From assembly GCA_945875435.1 (NCBI GenBank), contig CAMCKH010000002.1, positions 1 through 64,000 of the forward strand: DNA of 64,000 nt, read 5' to 3'. Position numbers and translations under genes: made by a program. A model generated the notes under the pieces. That model saw only the letters and a list, made by a program, of their open reading frames with translations. It was not told the origin of the DNA and searched no databases. Shown here piece after piece: positions 36,197 to 44,872 of the stretch (positions within the stretch are counted from its first letter, which is position 1; each line of letters opens with the position of its first letter). This DNA comes from an uncultured Erysipelotrichaceae bacterium. Its GTDB lineage: Bacteria > Bacillota_I > Bacilli_A > Erysipelotrichales > Erysipelotrichaceae.

Positions 36197-38543
36197 AGTT
36201 ATTAAATTATTAATTACAAAAATAATGATATTGACGCTGTTTATAACTTGCTTTAAAGAAATAAACGCTACTATACCAGAATTTAGAAAAATAAAAGATT
36301 TTGAGCTTACTTACAGAGATTTTGAAAAACTTGGTACAGCAAAAAATTATAATGATACAACTATCCCAGCCTTTGAACTAGATCAAGAAAATTGGATAAA
36401 TTATCAAAATCAAGTAAATGATGTGAAATGGCATGATTTAATAAACGGAAACGGTACTAGTTATACTGTTAAAAACTTAAATGGAGCTAGACTTATTGAA
36501 AATAACGGTAGACCAGGTTTTTCTTTTGAGGGCGGAGTAAACTCTAGTGCAGAGCTTTGGGAATTAAATGAATCATATCAAATTGATAATAGACCAGTCG
36601 CAAGAAAATGGAAATTTACTGTCATTGAATTAAATAGAAATCATCACAATTTAGGAAGACATCCTCACCTATTCTGGTTAGATAAATCGCATATTAGATT
36701 TGTGGTTGGAAAACTTAATATAAATGTTTCTTACTATTTTTTAGACAACCTTGAAAAAGCACCAATGCGAGCAACCGTAGCTATAATGGGTTTAAGCAAA
36801 GAGGAAGAAGATACTGAATCTTTAGAGTATATCAAGGCAAAAAAAGTATTTTTAATGAATGATGGATACGAACAGCGAGGTAGAATTGGAAGAGGAATTT
36901 TTGAAAACACGATTGCTTATAGAGTGGCTAGTAATATTAGCAACAGAAATATCGATACCTTCGCTTTACCTATAGATGATGAAATTACAGGGCAAATAAT
37001 ACTTTCTAGCGTGAATGGATATTCTTCTGCTCATGTCCAATTTATTCACTTTCCTATAGGTAATGCAAATTATGTACCTCCAAACCCTATTAAATACTGG
37101 GCAACTAAAGAAAATGGTTTTACTACTAAAAAAGGAAGTATTGAAAATATTGTTGTTTCGCAAAGATTTTTACAAAAATATCATAACGCTAATAGAAAAG
37201 TTAAAAGATTTGTTATAGTTGACGATATTAGTGAAGATGTTGAGGTTTTAAACAGTAAAGTATATAAAGTAAAAAATGATGTTGTTTTAGATATAAGTGA
37301 TAAATTCACTATTGAAAAAATAAATAACGATAATAAAACCCAAATACAGGCAATTGCTAAAGAGGAATTTGTAAACAATGAAAATAATTATGATGGTGCT
37401 GATATTGTTCTTTACCATACAGTGAAAGTGATTAAAAATGTTGTAGAAGATAAAATTTTAGATGCTAAAACAGCTATTAGTTTATTTGATAACTTTACAA
37501 GTGATAATAGCGAAAATCCTACAGCCTTAATTCAACCAAACTTTTACACCTTAACCACAAGTATAGATAATGGTAGTATTGATGGCAGTGAAAATAATAT
37601 ATTGGAAGGAAGTGATCGCAGTGTAAATTTCATTTTAAACGAAGGATATAAAATAAAAAAAATATCAATCAATGGAAATGAAGTTAACAAAAGCAATCCT
37701 GTAATTTTAAATAAAATAAATGAAGATAAAAATGTAGTTGTTGAAAGTGAAAAAATAACTTTTAACATAACCACAACTATAACCAATGGCACTATTGATA
37801 AAAGTCATATCGTAAATTATGGCGATGACAGCACTATAAATTATAAAATTAAAGATGGATATAAAATTAGTAGAATTACTATAAACGATATTGAAATTCC
37901 AATCAAAGAAAAAGAAGAAAAAATAACTTTATTCAATATTAAAGAAGATAAAAACATAGTTATAGAAACTGTTCCAAAAACTTTTTCAATAAAAACTAGT
38001 ATAGATAATGGCACTATTACACCTAATGAAGATAATATTGGTTATAAAGAAGATAGAACTGTAGATTTTAAAATAAATAACGGTTATGAATTAGATAGCA
38101 TTACAATAAATAATATCCCTTATATTTCAAATATCAACACCATTAACTTAAATAGTATTGATGAGGATAAAATCATTATAGTTAAAACTAAAAAAATAAA
38201 ATATAAATTAACCAGTGAAATAGACAATGGTACTATTGATGAAGGGGGCATTTTTGATCATGGTACATCTACCACTATCAATTTTAAACCTCCTGTAAGT
38301 TATCGTATTGATAAAGTGCTGATCAACGGAAAAGAATATAACCATAAAAATGAGTTGAGTATCGAAATAGAAAATATAAAAGAAGACATTCATATTAAAG
38401 TAACTACACTACCACCATTAACTGTTAGTGAAGTAAAACCTACTTTGCCAAAAAGTGGAGAAAACAATATACTGATAAATTCTTTAGGAACTATTTTTAT
38501 CGCATTAGGAATATTGTTTATAAAAAAAATAACAGATAAATAA
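36189..38543 (+). CDS. LPXTG-like cell-wall surface protein with InlB-like repeats
   Basis: About 784 residues: signal peptide (to about 28), a unique N-terminal domain of roughly 420 residues not matched to a known family, four tandem repeats of about 73 residues, and a sorting signal LPKSGE with a hydrophobic helix and a basic tail in the last 32 residues. The repeats (TSIDNGTI, GYKI, INGxE, EDKNIVVE) resemble divergent InlB B-repeats of Gram-positive adhesins. LPKSG suggests a sortase substrate. ATG 36189 is preferred because GGTGAT is well spaced; it is coupled to the preceding small secreted protein. Likely an adhesin or surface enzyme. Confidence 0.8.
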   Translation: MNKVIKLLITKIMILTLFITCFKEINATIPEFRKIKDFELTYRDFEKLGTAKNYNDTTIPAFELDQENWINYQNQVNDVKWHDLINGNGTSYTVKNLNGARLIENNGRPGFSFEGGVNSSAELWELNESYQIDNRPVARKWKFTVIELNRNHHNLGRHPHLFWLDKSHIRFVVGKLNINVSYYFLDNLEKAPMRATVAIMGLSKEEEDTESLEYIKAKKVFLMNDGYEQRGRIGRGIFENTIAYRVASNISNRNIDTFALPIDDEITGQIILSSVNGYSSAHVQFIHFPIGNANYVPPNPIKYWATKENGFTTKKGSIENIVVSQRFLQKYHNANRKVKRFVIVDDISEDVEVLNSKVYKVKNDVVLDISDKFTIEKINNDNKTQIQAIAKEEFVNNENNYDGADIVLYHTVKVIKNVVEDKILDAKTAISLFDNFTSDNSENPTALIQPNFYTLTTSIDNGSIDGSENNILEGSDRSVNFILNEGYKIKKISINGNEVNKSNPVILNKINEDKNVVVESEKITFNITTTITNGTIDKSHIVNYGDDSTINYKIKDGYKISRITINDIEIPIKEKEEKITLFNIKEDKNIVIETVPKTFSIKTSIDNGTITPNEDNIGYKEDRTVDFKINNGYELDSITINNIPYISNINTINLNSIDEDKIIIVKTKKIKYKLTSEIDNGTIDEGGIFDHGTSTTINFKPPVSYRIDKVLINGKEYNHKNELSIEIENIKEDIHIKVTTLPPLTVSEVKPTLPKSGENNILINSLGTIFIALGILFIKKITDK
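37542..38414 (+). repeat. Four tandem protein-level repeats (about 73 residues each)
   Basis: Repeat units start near 37542, 37758, 37980 and 38199. Shared elements are S/TxIDNGxI at the start, GYxI in the middle and EDKxIxV at the end. DNA identity is low, so they are old repeats. Confidence 0.8.
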
Positions 38544-38570
38544 ATTATCTATAAATTTTATTAATAAAAA

Positions 38571-38592
38571 GCCACTAATTATATTTAGTGGC
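38571..38592. terminator. Bidirectional terminator between surface protein and ABC ATPase
   Basis: GCCACTAA / TTAGTGGC stem with T runs on both sides; it includes the last codons of the ATPase gene. Confidence 0.8.
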
Positions 38593-39244
38593 TATCTTTT
38601 TGCTTATCAACTATCTTTTTTAAATTACCATTATCCATTAAAATAATTTCATCAGCTAAAATTTCAATATCTTCTATATTATGAGATGTCAATATGATAG
38701 TAGCGTTATTATGTTCTTTATACTCCTTTATCAATTTTCTAAGTTCTTTAACCCCTTCAAAATCTATACTATTAAAAGGTTCATCTAGTAATAAAATCTT
38801 AGGCTTTTCCATTAATGCTTGAGCAATTCCTAGTCTTTGAAGCATACCTAATGAATAATTTTTCACTTTATAATCCATATCATTATATAACGAAACTTTC
38901 TTCAATGTATCAATAATATCTTTATCAGTTATTTTATTTTTTATAGAAGCTAGCTGTTTTAAATTTTCAAATCCAGTAAGATTAGGTAAAAACCCAGGAT
39001 GCTCAATAATAATACCAAGATTTAAATTAGAAAATTCTTTCCCAACTTTAACACCATCAATAATAATTTCACCTGATGTTGCTATAACTAGACCAGAAAT
39101 TAACTTAAAAAGAACACTCTTTCCACACCCGTTAGATCCTACAATCCCATATATTTTCTCTCTTTCAAAATCATAACTGAGATTATTTATGACAACTTTG
39201 TTTTTAAATTTTTTAAAAAGATTTTTTATTTCAATACATTTCAT
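38585..39244 (-). CDS. ABC transporter ATPase (BcrA-like)
   Basis: Single nucleotide-binding domain of about 219 residues. Walker A GSNGCGKS, Walker B LLLDEPFNSID, H-loop TSHN; the signature region reads YSLGMLQRL rather than LSGGQ, as in BcrA, lantibiotic-immunity and ABC-2 type exporters. I start at ATG 39244 with AGGA upstream; an earlier ATG lies in the 3' end of the permease gene. Last gene of the operon with two permeases and a secreted protein. Role: powers export of a peptide or removal of an antimicrobial. Confidence 0.85.
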   Translation of the reverse strand: MKCIEIKNLFKKFKNKVVINNLSYDFEREKIYGIVGSNGCGKSVLFKLISGLVIATSGEIIIDGVKVGKEFSNLNLGIIIEHPGFLPNLTGFENLKQLASIKNKITDKDIIDTLKKVSLYNDMDYKVKNYSLGMLQRLGIAQALMEKPKILLLDEPFNSIDFEGVKELRKLIKEYKEHNNATIILTSHNIEDIEILADEIILMDNGNLKKIVDKQKDSH

Positions 39245-39254
39245 AATTATATTC

Positions 39255-40058
39255 CTATTCATTTTGATACTGTTTACTTCCTTTAAGTAAAGATATATCT
39301 TTTATTTTAAATATTTTAAAATTTAATAAAAATAGCATTAAATCTATTAATATAAATAAAATCAATCTTGTTACAAAAGAAATATTGTGATTATTTATGG
39401 AACTAGCTAAATAAAATACAGAAAACTGTTTTAAATATTTACCAAAAAATCCTAGCGACATACCAGCCATAGTAATTAAAACTGTAGTATATATGATAAA
39501 AACTAACGATTGAGATATTTTAAATTGTGTTAAAAATAAATACATTAATGTAAATAAATAGAGTAATAATCCTTGCAGTATAATTATCTTTAAAATTTCT
39601 AATATTAAATTATTAGTTTCAAAATGTCCAGATAAATAAATTTCTGCAAATTTTATGGTTGCTAGAGAAATGTTATTTCCTATATTAAAATTTACAATAT
39701 TTGTAATAATTGAAAACAAACATATAAAAATCAGATATAAAACAAGAATTTTAATTACTTTGTTATGTTTATGCTTATAAAAATGTTTTCTACTATCAAA
39801 TCTAACAAGTAAGAAAAAAATATTTTCTTCAATCGGACTTTCAATCATTAATATAAATAACAATAAAAACGGAAAAGTGAAGTAACCAGTATAAGAATCA
39901 TTAAACATTATAATTATTAACTCTCCTAAATTAAAATTACCAAATTTATATTTAAACATCATAATTTGACTAAAATTAGCTAATATTGAACTAGCCAATA
40001 AAAAGTATATAAAGTTTATATAAAAATCTTTTTTAAATATATTAAAATTCTTCATCAT
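39255..40058 (-). CDS. ABC transporter permease-like membrane protein (second)
   Basis: About 267 residues with six or more hydrophobic helices. No strong family motif, but the position between another permease and the ATPase and the helix layout suggest an ABC-2 type permease; from memory it recalls DUF2705 (YybM) proteins. Two ATG codons (40058, 40055) are possible starts; weak AGAGAT upstream. It begins close to the end of the first permease gene and overlaps it by several bases. Together with the other permease it may form a heterodimeric channel. Confidence 0.65.
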   Translation of the reverse strand: MMKNFNIFKKDFYINFIYFLLASSILANFSQIMMFKYKFGNFNLGELIIIMFNDSYTGYFTFPFLLLFILMIESPIEENIFFLLVRFDSRKHFYKHKHNKVIKILVLYLIFICLFSIITNIVNFNIGNNISLATIKFAEIYLSGHFETNNLILEILKIIILQGLLLYLFTLMYLFLTQFKISQSLVFIIYTTVLITMAGMSLGFFGKYLKQFSVFYLASSINNHNISFVTRLILFILIDLMLFLLNFKIFKIKDISLLKGSKQYQNE

Positions 40059-40833
40059 TTTGAATATCTCTTTTAAACTTATTATATGCAATAAAATATG
40101 AAGTTGTTATAAAAAACGAAACATAAAACAACAAAAATATAAATGTATTGTCTTTTACTCTTGTAACATCAAACATAGCCATTAATTCTAATTTTGTGAT
40201 GCCTAAAAATATAGAAAACAATGAAATTATGGTTGTAATCACAAAAGGAAAAACCCAAGCTATAAATTTATTTTTTATATAATACGATAACGATAAACCT
40301 ATGCTGCTATAAACAGCAGAAATTATAGAACAATGTATTATTAGTATCAAAAGATAAAATAAAGGAGAAATATTAGCCACAAAATTATACATAGAATTTT
40401 TAGTTATATAATTATAAATATCTAAATCTATATTTTTATCAAAAAATAATATTGAAAATAACATAAATATAAACATACTAATAAAAAATACTAAAAAAGA
40501 TAATATTATGTTAATTAGGAAAGTGTATTTAAAATATTTATCATATCCAATTCTAATAATTAAATTTTTTATAATTCCACTTTTTCTATTTTCTATATGA
40601 TTAGCAGCAAAAGGTATGGTGGCTATTAAGGGAGCTAACGGTACAAGTAAAGATTTATCACCGTTATACCCTTGTAAAAATGTTGTAACATAATCGTGTT
40701 TAAAAAAATACATACTTCCTTCATCCAAAAATGAAGTTAAAGAAAAAATCATTGACAATAATATAATTGAAATAGCCAAAAAGAATTTTTTATCCTTAAT
40801 TCCGTTAAAAAGTATATTTTTACAATATTCCAA
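40042..40833 (-). CDS. ABC-2 type permease (first)
   Basis: About 263 residues, with a short cytosolic N-terminus, a helix, a large extracellular loop and five further helices: the ABC-2 layout. I choose TTG 40833 because GAGGT lies at the proper distance, and the ATG 40872 sits inside a strong hairpin. The start MEYCKNILFNGIKDKKFFL is typical of this family. It is preceded by a 15-bp hairpin that may reduce or delay its translation relative to the upstream secreted protein. Confidence 0.7.
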   Translation of the reverse strand: MEYCKNILFNGIKDKKFFLAISIILLSMIFSLTSFLDEGSMYFFKHDYVTTFLQGYNGDKSLLVPLAPLIATIPFAANHIENRKSGIIKNLIIRIGYDKYFKYTFLINIILSFLVFFISMFIFMLFSILFFDKNIDLDIYNYITKNSMYNFVANISPLFYLLILIIHCSIISAVYSSIGLSLSYYIKNKFIAWVFPFVITTIISLFSIFLGITKLELMAMFDVTRVKDNTFIFLLFYVSFFITTSYFIAYNKFKRDIQNDEEF

Positions 40834-40848
40834 AAGTACCTCACAAAT

Positions 40849-40882
40849 TATATATAGAATGGTTGGTACCATTCTATATATA
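40849..40882 (-). promoter_or_regulatory. Perfect 15-bp hairpin before permease ribosome-binding site
   Basis: TATATATAGAATGGT and its exact complement around a four-base loop, ending six bases before GAGGT of the permease. No T run follows on the minus strand, so it is not a typical terminator. It could be an mRNA processing or stabilising element between the secreted-protein cistron and the transporter. Confidence 0.65.
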
Positions 40883-40894
40883 TTATATTTTTAT

Positions 40895-41293
40895 TTATTT
40901 TTCATCAGGACTCCAAGATCCAGATGTTTGAACTTTTACATAAACTGATATCCCTGTCCAAGCACCTAGCTTTAATCTTGAACCTTCAGCATCCGACGGG
41001 CTATTATAATTCAAATATATTCTATCTCCACTATGTGCGGTGTAAGTTTTTGTCATTTTATTTTCCCCTCTATAAATAGCACAATGCATACTATAATCAC
41101 CACCGACAAAACTATTGTTATTAACTGCTCTTGTTTGAGTATTTTTGTATAACGAATCTGTTTTTACTACCCCGCCAAACCTAGGCATAATCATGTCATA
41201 ATCTGAAATTTCTCGTCCAGAAATAAAACTTGTTCCTATAATTAAAAAACAACATATAGTTATAAAACTTATTAATTTAATATTTTTTTGCAT
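40895..41293 (-). CDS. Secreted small protein of ABC-transporter operon
   Basis: A 132-residue protein with a signal sequence (hydrophobic to about residue 25) and a mature part with GGDYSMHCAIY, many Ser, Asn and Tyr, and the end SGSWSPDEK. No Gly-Gly leader and no lantibiotic ring motif, so I do not call it a bacteriocin. The order of a secreted protein, two permeases and an ATPase resembles my recollection of Bacillus yybN-yybJ (DUF2712 with DUF2705), function unknown. Shine-Dalgarno GGAGGT. It may be a toxin, a signal or a bait for the exporter. Confidence 0.65.
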   Translation of the reverse strand: MQKNIKLISFITICCFLIIGTSFISGREISDYDMIMPRFGGVVKTDSLYKNTQTRAVNNNSFVGGDYSMHCAIYRGENKMTKTYTAHSGDRIYLNYNSPSDAEGSRLKLGAWTGISVYVKVQTSGSWSPDEK

Positions 41294-41490
41294 AATTACC
41301 TCCTTAAATTTATATTAATTTGTTATAACTATAATAATAAAATCACCGTTTTTATATCTTTTAAGATTTATATTTCTTCCTTTCATAATTTAATTAATTA
41401 TTTTAAACAAATGAATTTTTATTGCTAAATTAGTCATATATTTTATATATCTATATTTTAACATATAACAAGACATATATCAATTATCAC
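41294..41490 (-). other. Leader region of secreted-protein operon
   Basis: About 200 bases of very AT-rich sequence with the promoter somewhere within; GGAGG near the gene. I see no clear -35 or riboswitch fold. Confidence 0.4.
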
Positions 41491-41495
41491 AAAAC

Positions 41496-41521
41496 AAAAA
41501 CACCAGCTAACTGGTGTTTTA
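41496..41521 (-). terminator. Terminator of rplM-rpsI
   Basis: AAAAACACCAG / CTGGTGTTTT around CTAA, followed on the minus strand by a T run. It stands 23 bases after the rpsI stop. Confidence 0.9.
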
Positions 41522-41544
41522 TTTGATATATTAAATAAATAATA

Positions 41545-41949
41545 TTAACGTTTAGAGAATTGTGGAGCTCTTCTAGCACCTTTAAGACCATATTTTTTAC
41601 GTTCTTTAGTACGAGCATCACGAGTTAAGAAACCTGCTGTTTTTAATGAGCTTCTTAATTCTGGATTAGCTTCAAGTAAAGCTCTTGAGATTGCGTGTCT
41701 CATAGCTCCAGCTTGTCCTGTAAATCCTCCACCATAAACATTAATTAATACATCATATTGTTCAAGTGTATTTGTTAATAACAACGGTGATTTAACAACC
41801 ATTCTTAATAACTCTTGTGGTAGGTAATCTTTAAGTTCTAAGCCATTTACCACAATATTACCACTACCTTGAGTTAAGTAAACTCTAGCTACTGATAATT
41901 TTCTTCTACCTGTACCTAAAAAGGTTTGTACTGATTTTTTCTTTGCCAT
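41545..41949 (-). CDS. rpsI: 30S ribosomal protein S9
   Basis: A 134-residue ribosomal protein whose C-terminal tail reaches the P-site t[15 protein letters not shown] near the start, [15 protein letters not shown] in the middle and the end [11 protein letters not shown] are the universal uS9 signature. AGGAG precedes the ATG. Cotranscribed with rplM as in nearly all bacteria, nine bases apart. Confidence 0.97.
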   Translation of the reverse strand: MAKKKSVQTFLGTGRRKLSVARVYLTQGSGNIVVNGLELKDYLPQELLRMVVKSPLLLTNTLEQYDVLINVYGGGFTGQAGAMRHAISRALLEANPELRSSLKTAGFLTRDARTKERKKYGLKGARRAPQFSKR

Positions 41950-41958
41950 TATTTACTC

Positions 41959-42393
41959 CTAATCTATCTTTAACTCAATTGGTTTTTGAGCTTGGTGTGG
42001 ATGGGTTTCGCCTTCATACACAAATAAATGATTTCTAATTTTATCACCTAATTTATTATGAGGAATCATCCCTTTAATTGCTTTTTCTACCCATTCAACT
42101 GGATATTTACTTCTCATTTCGCCAGTAGTTCTAACTCTAAGACCTCCTGGGTATTGAGAATGGCTGTAATAATTTTTCTTGTGAACTTGATCACCGGTAA
42201 TAACTGCCTTAGCAGCATTAATAACTATTACATAATCACCACAATCTACATTTGGTGTGAATGTTGGTTTGTGTTTTCCTCTAAGAACTGTTGCGATTTG
42301 AGAAGCAAGTCTACCTAGAGTTTTATTAGAAGCATCTACCACATACCATTTTTTAGTTGCTTCTTCTTTTTTTAGCATCGTTGTTTGACGCAT
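41959..42393 (-). CDS. rplM: 50S ribosomal protein L13
   Basis: A 144-residue protein of the large subunit, an early assembly protein. WYVVDASNKTLGRLAS near the start and the VWEKAIKGMIPHNKLG region (here VEWVEKAIKGMIPHN) are diagnostic. AGAGGT before the ATG. First gene of rplM-rpsI; a small hairpin in the leader may be an autoregulatory site. Confidence 0.97.
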   Translation of the reverse strand: MRQTTMLKKEEATKKWYVVDASNKTLGRLASQIATVLRGKHKPTFTPNVDCGDYVIVINAAKAVITGDQVHKKNYYSHSQYPGGLRVRTTGEMRSKYPVEWVEKAIKGMIPHNKLGDKIRNHLFVYEGETHPHQAQKPIELKID

Positions 42394-42414
42394 TTTATTT
42401 TACCTCTTTTCTTA

Positions 42415-42433
42415 TGTAGTTTCCGGGGCTACA
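42415..42433 (-). promoter_or_regulatory. Candidate L13 leader hairpin
   Basis: TGTAG / CTACA stem with a nine-base loop CCCCGGAAA, about 20 bases upstream of rplM. Firmicutes rplM genes have autoregulatory leaders, but I cannot match this to the known consensus. Confidence 0.35.
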
Positions 42434-42491
42434 AAATAGATAAGGTCAATTAATATTTTATATAAATTTATTGCAAAAGGCAAGTATTTAA

Positions 42492-43016
42492 CTAATCTTT
42501 TGTAATATAAATTACATCTTCCCCATCTATCTCTTTTAAATGACAAATTATTTCTTCATTTTTAGCAGTTGGAATATTTTTACCTATATAATCAGGTTTA
42601 ATCGGAAGCTCTCTATGCCCTCTATCAACAAGTATAGCTAGTTGTATTTGGCTAGCTCTACCGTTTTGAATAATATACTCAATCCCTGCTCTAGCAGTTC
42701 TTCCTTTGTGTAAAACATCATCAATTAAAATAACTATTTTATCCTTAAAGTTATAATTAATATCAACATTTTCAATTCTTTTTTCTAAAATATCATCTCT
42801 GTAATTATAAACATCTATTCCTAAAGTTGCTACTAATGAATTTTCAATATTTAAAATCTCAGCCTGTATTCTTTTTGCGATGATTTCTCCTCTTCTTTTT
42901 ATACCTACAAGCACAACATCTTTAACTTTATGATTTCTTTCTAAAATTTCATGTGAAATTCTTTTAATTGATTTTTTGATACTGATTTCATCAAATAAAA
43001 TTTTTTTATTATTCAT
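42492..43016 (-). CDS. pyrR: PyrR bifunctional regulator / uracil phosphoribosyltransferase
   Basis: Phosphoribosyltransferase-fold protein of 174 residues that binds pyr mRNA in a UMP-dependent way and can make UMP from uracil. The PRPP loop VILIDDVLHKGRTARAG is diagnostic, with VLVGIKRRGEIIAKRI and LVDRGHRELPI. Unusual place: last gene of a cell-surface operon, overlapping the PASTA gene by eight bases, with no pyr genes or attenuator nearby. It may serve pyrimidine salvage. Confidence 0.92.
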   Translation of the reverse strand: MNNKKILFDEISIKKSIKRISHEILERNHKVKDVVLVGIKRRGEIIAKRIQAEILNIENSLVATLGIDVYNYRDDILEKRIENVDINYNFKDKIVILIDDVLHKGRTARAGIEYIIQNGRASQIQLAILVDRGHRELPIKPDYIGKNIPTAKNEEIICHLKEIDGEDVIYITKD

Positions 43017-44871
43017 CAGTTTCACCAATTGAAATATAAATTATAATATCACTACCTACATTATATCTTCCGCTAGCAGAATTTGCTTGACTTTCATCAA
43101 ATTGACCAGCAGGTATAGAGTTGTTTACTGATTTTCTAATATCTAACTTAAATTTATCCCCATACATTTCTTCAACTTTTTGTTTACTTTTATTAAACGC
43201 TTCAATTCTTTGTGAAAGCTCAGCAGTAGCCTCTACATTTTCAGAACCATTTATTAAAATTTTAACACCATTAACATCATAAGTTTCTTTTTTAATTCCC
43301 TTACTAACTTTAACTGTTACAGTATCATTTTCTAATAAGAAATCTTTATCCACTACTCTTTCAATAACTATTCTTTCTCTTTCTTCTGCACTTTCAATGG
43401 TTTCAATTACAACTTTGATATTAACATCTACTTTTCCATTAACATCTTTAACCTTTAAATCACAACCATTACCACAAGCATCAACAAACTCTTGCGTTAA
43501 TGCATTTATCACGCTGTCTTTGCTAGTTTTAATAACTTCTTTTTTGTACAAACTACAATTTAAAATATTATTTTCATATGTACAATTGTAGGTTTTATTT
43601 TCTTTCTCGTTATTAACATCACCAACAGTTGTCTTAATCTCTATTTTCGCATTCTTCTTATTAGCTTCATCAATTACTTTTTTAATTTCTTCTACTGTTT
43701 TATCATTAAATTGAGATGCATTATTTTCTTGTTGGAACTTCCCTAACGATACAACATATCTAAATTCTCTGCTTTGTTTTATTTCATTATCATATTTTAT
43801 AACATTACCTTTAACTACAGTATCGCTATATTCTTCCGTTACTTTGATAGTGTAATTTTTTAAATTCACTGATTTAAATGCTGATTCAACTGCATTTTTA
43901 AGTTCCTGAGCTGGTTTGTTTTTAAAATTATTCGCAAAGTTTGAAGGAGTGATATCATCTTTTCCTTTAGAAACTGTTAATTTAATATTTGTATTATTTT
44001 TAACTATCGTATTTTTTGCAACACTTTGAGCAATAACTGTTCCATTTGCTTTAATATCAAATGTATATTCATAACTAAAGTTTAAATTAGCATTTTTAAC
44101 ATCACTAGCTTTTTTACCTACAAAATCAGGGACAGTAATTCCTTTACCTTCTGATATAGTAATTGTTATAGTATCTCCTGCTTTGACCTTACTTGTTTTT
44201 GCAGGAGATTGCGAAATAACCTTCCCTTCTTCTTTAGAATTACTAAATTCTTTCTTTAAATTTAGTTTTAATTTATTGGTTTTAATCCAAGATTCAATAT
44301 TGGCAAGTGAATTATAAACCGAAAAATCAGGTACGGTAATTTCTTTGTTTTCATCTTTACCAGAAGAAATTGTAACAACTATTTTTTGATTAATTTTTAA
44401 TTTAATACTAGGGTGAATAGATAAAATTTTATCTTTTTCTATCTTTTCACTTACCGCAAACTCATAAGATACATTATTAAAATTTCTTTCTTTCAACCAT
44501 TTTTCAATTTCTTCCTTAGTCATACTTAAATAATTCGCAGGAAGATCATATTCTTTTTCACTATCGACACCTAATGAAATTTTCAATATTAAAATATTTT
44601 TGATTTCTTTGTTAGGTAAAATAGATTGTGAAATCAAAGAATCTTTTGCAACGGTATCTGAATGTTCATACTTTATAATAACCTTATCTTCTTTAAGTTT
44701 ATTAGTTTCAACCCAAGCAAGTATTTCATCTTTCTTCATAGTAGAAAAATCAAGGGTTTTAACTTTATTTGAATTAAGCATCAAGACCAACACAACACTA
44801 ACAACACAGAGCAACAAAAATGCTACCACTGATAATAAAATAATTTTTTTAGAATATTTCTTCTTTTTCAT
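43009..44871 (-). CDS. Membrane-anchored multi-PASTA protein without kinase domain
   Basis: About 620 residues: short basic cytosolic start, one membrane helix (about 10-31) and an extracellular chain of PASTA domains. At least four are clear, with units ending VVTISSG, ITITISEG or LTVSKG, and further degenerate copies follow. PASTA domains bind muropeptides or beta-lactams and normally hang on Ser/Thr kinases (PrkC/Stk) or PBPs. No kinase domain is fused or adjacent here. ATG 44871 with TAGGTG is chosen. It follows a glucosaminidase by one base, suggesting a role in wall sensing or in hydrolase placement. Confidence 0.8.
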   Translation of the reverse strand: MKKKKYSKKIILLSVVAFLLLCVVSVVLVLMLNSNKVKTLDFSTMKKDEILAWVETNKLKEDKVIIKYEHSDTVAKDSLISQSILPNKEIKNILILKISLGVDSEKEYDLPANYLSMTKEEIEKWLKERNFNNVSYEFAVSEKIEKDKILSIHPSIKLKINQKIVVTISSGKDENKEITVPDFSVYNSLANIESWIKTNKLKLNLKKEFSNSKEEGKVISQSPAKTSKVKAGDTITITISEGKGITVPDFVGKKASDVKNANLNFSYEYTFDIKANGTVIAQSVAKNTIVKNNTNIKLTVSKGKDDITPSNFANNFKNKPAQELKNAVESAFKSVNLKNYTIKVTEEYSDTVVKGNVIKYDNEIKQSREFRYVVSLGKFQQENNASQFNDKTVEEIKKVIDEANKKNAKIEIKTTVGDVNNEKENKTYNCTYENNILNCSLYKKEVIKTSKDSVINALTQEFVDACGNGCDLKVKDVNGKVDVNIKVVIETIESAEERERIVIERVVDKDFLLENDTVTVKVSKGIKKETYDVNGVKILINGSENVEATAELSQRIEAFNKSKQKVEEMYGDKFKLDIRKSVNNSIPAGQFDESQANSASGRYNVGSDIIIYISIGETDE

Positions 44872-44872
44872 T

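Noticed and set aside
40834-40872. ATG 40872 as start of the first permease
   Set aside because: It lies inside a 15-bp hairpin; TTG 40833 has a well-placed GAGGT and gives a normal family N-terminus.
41315-41386. 23-codon ORF in the leader of the secreted-protein operon
   Set aside because: No ribosome-binding site, no -10 at the leaderless distance, and composition like the surrounding AT-rich leader.
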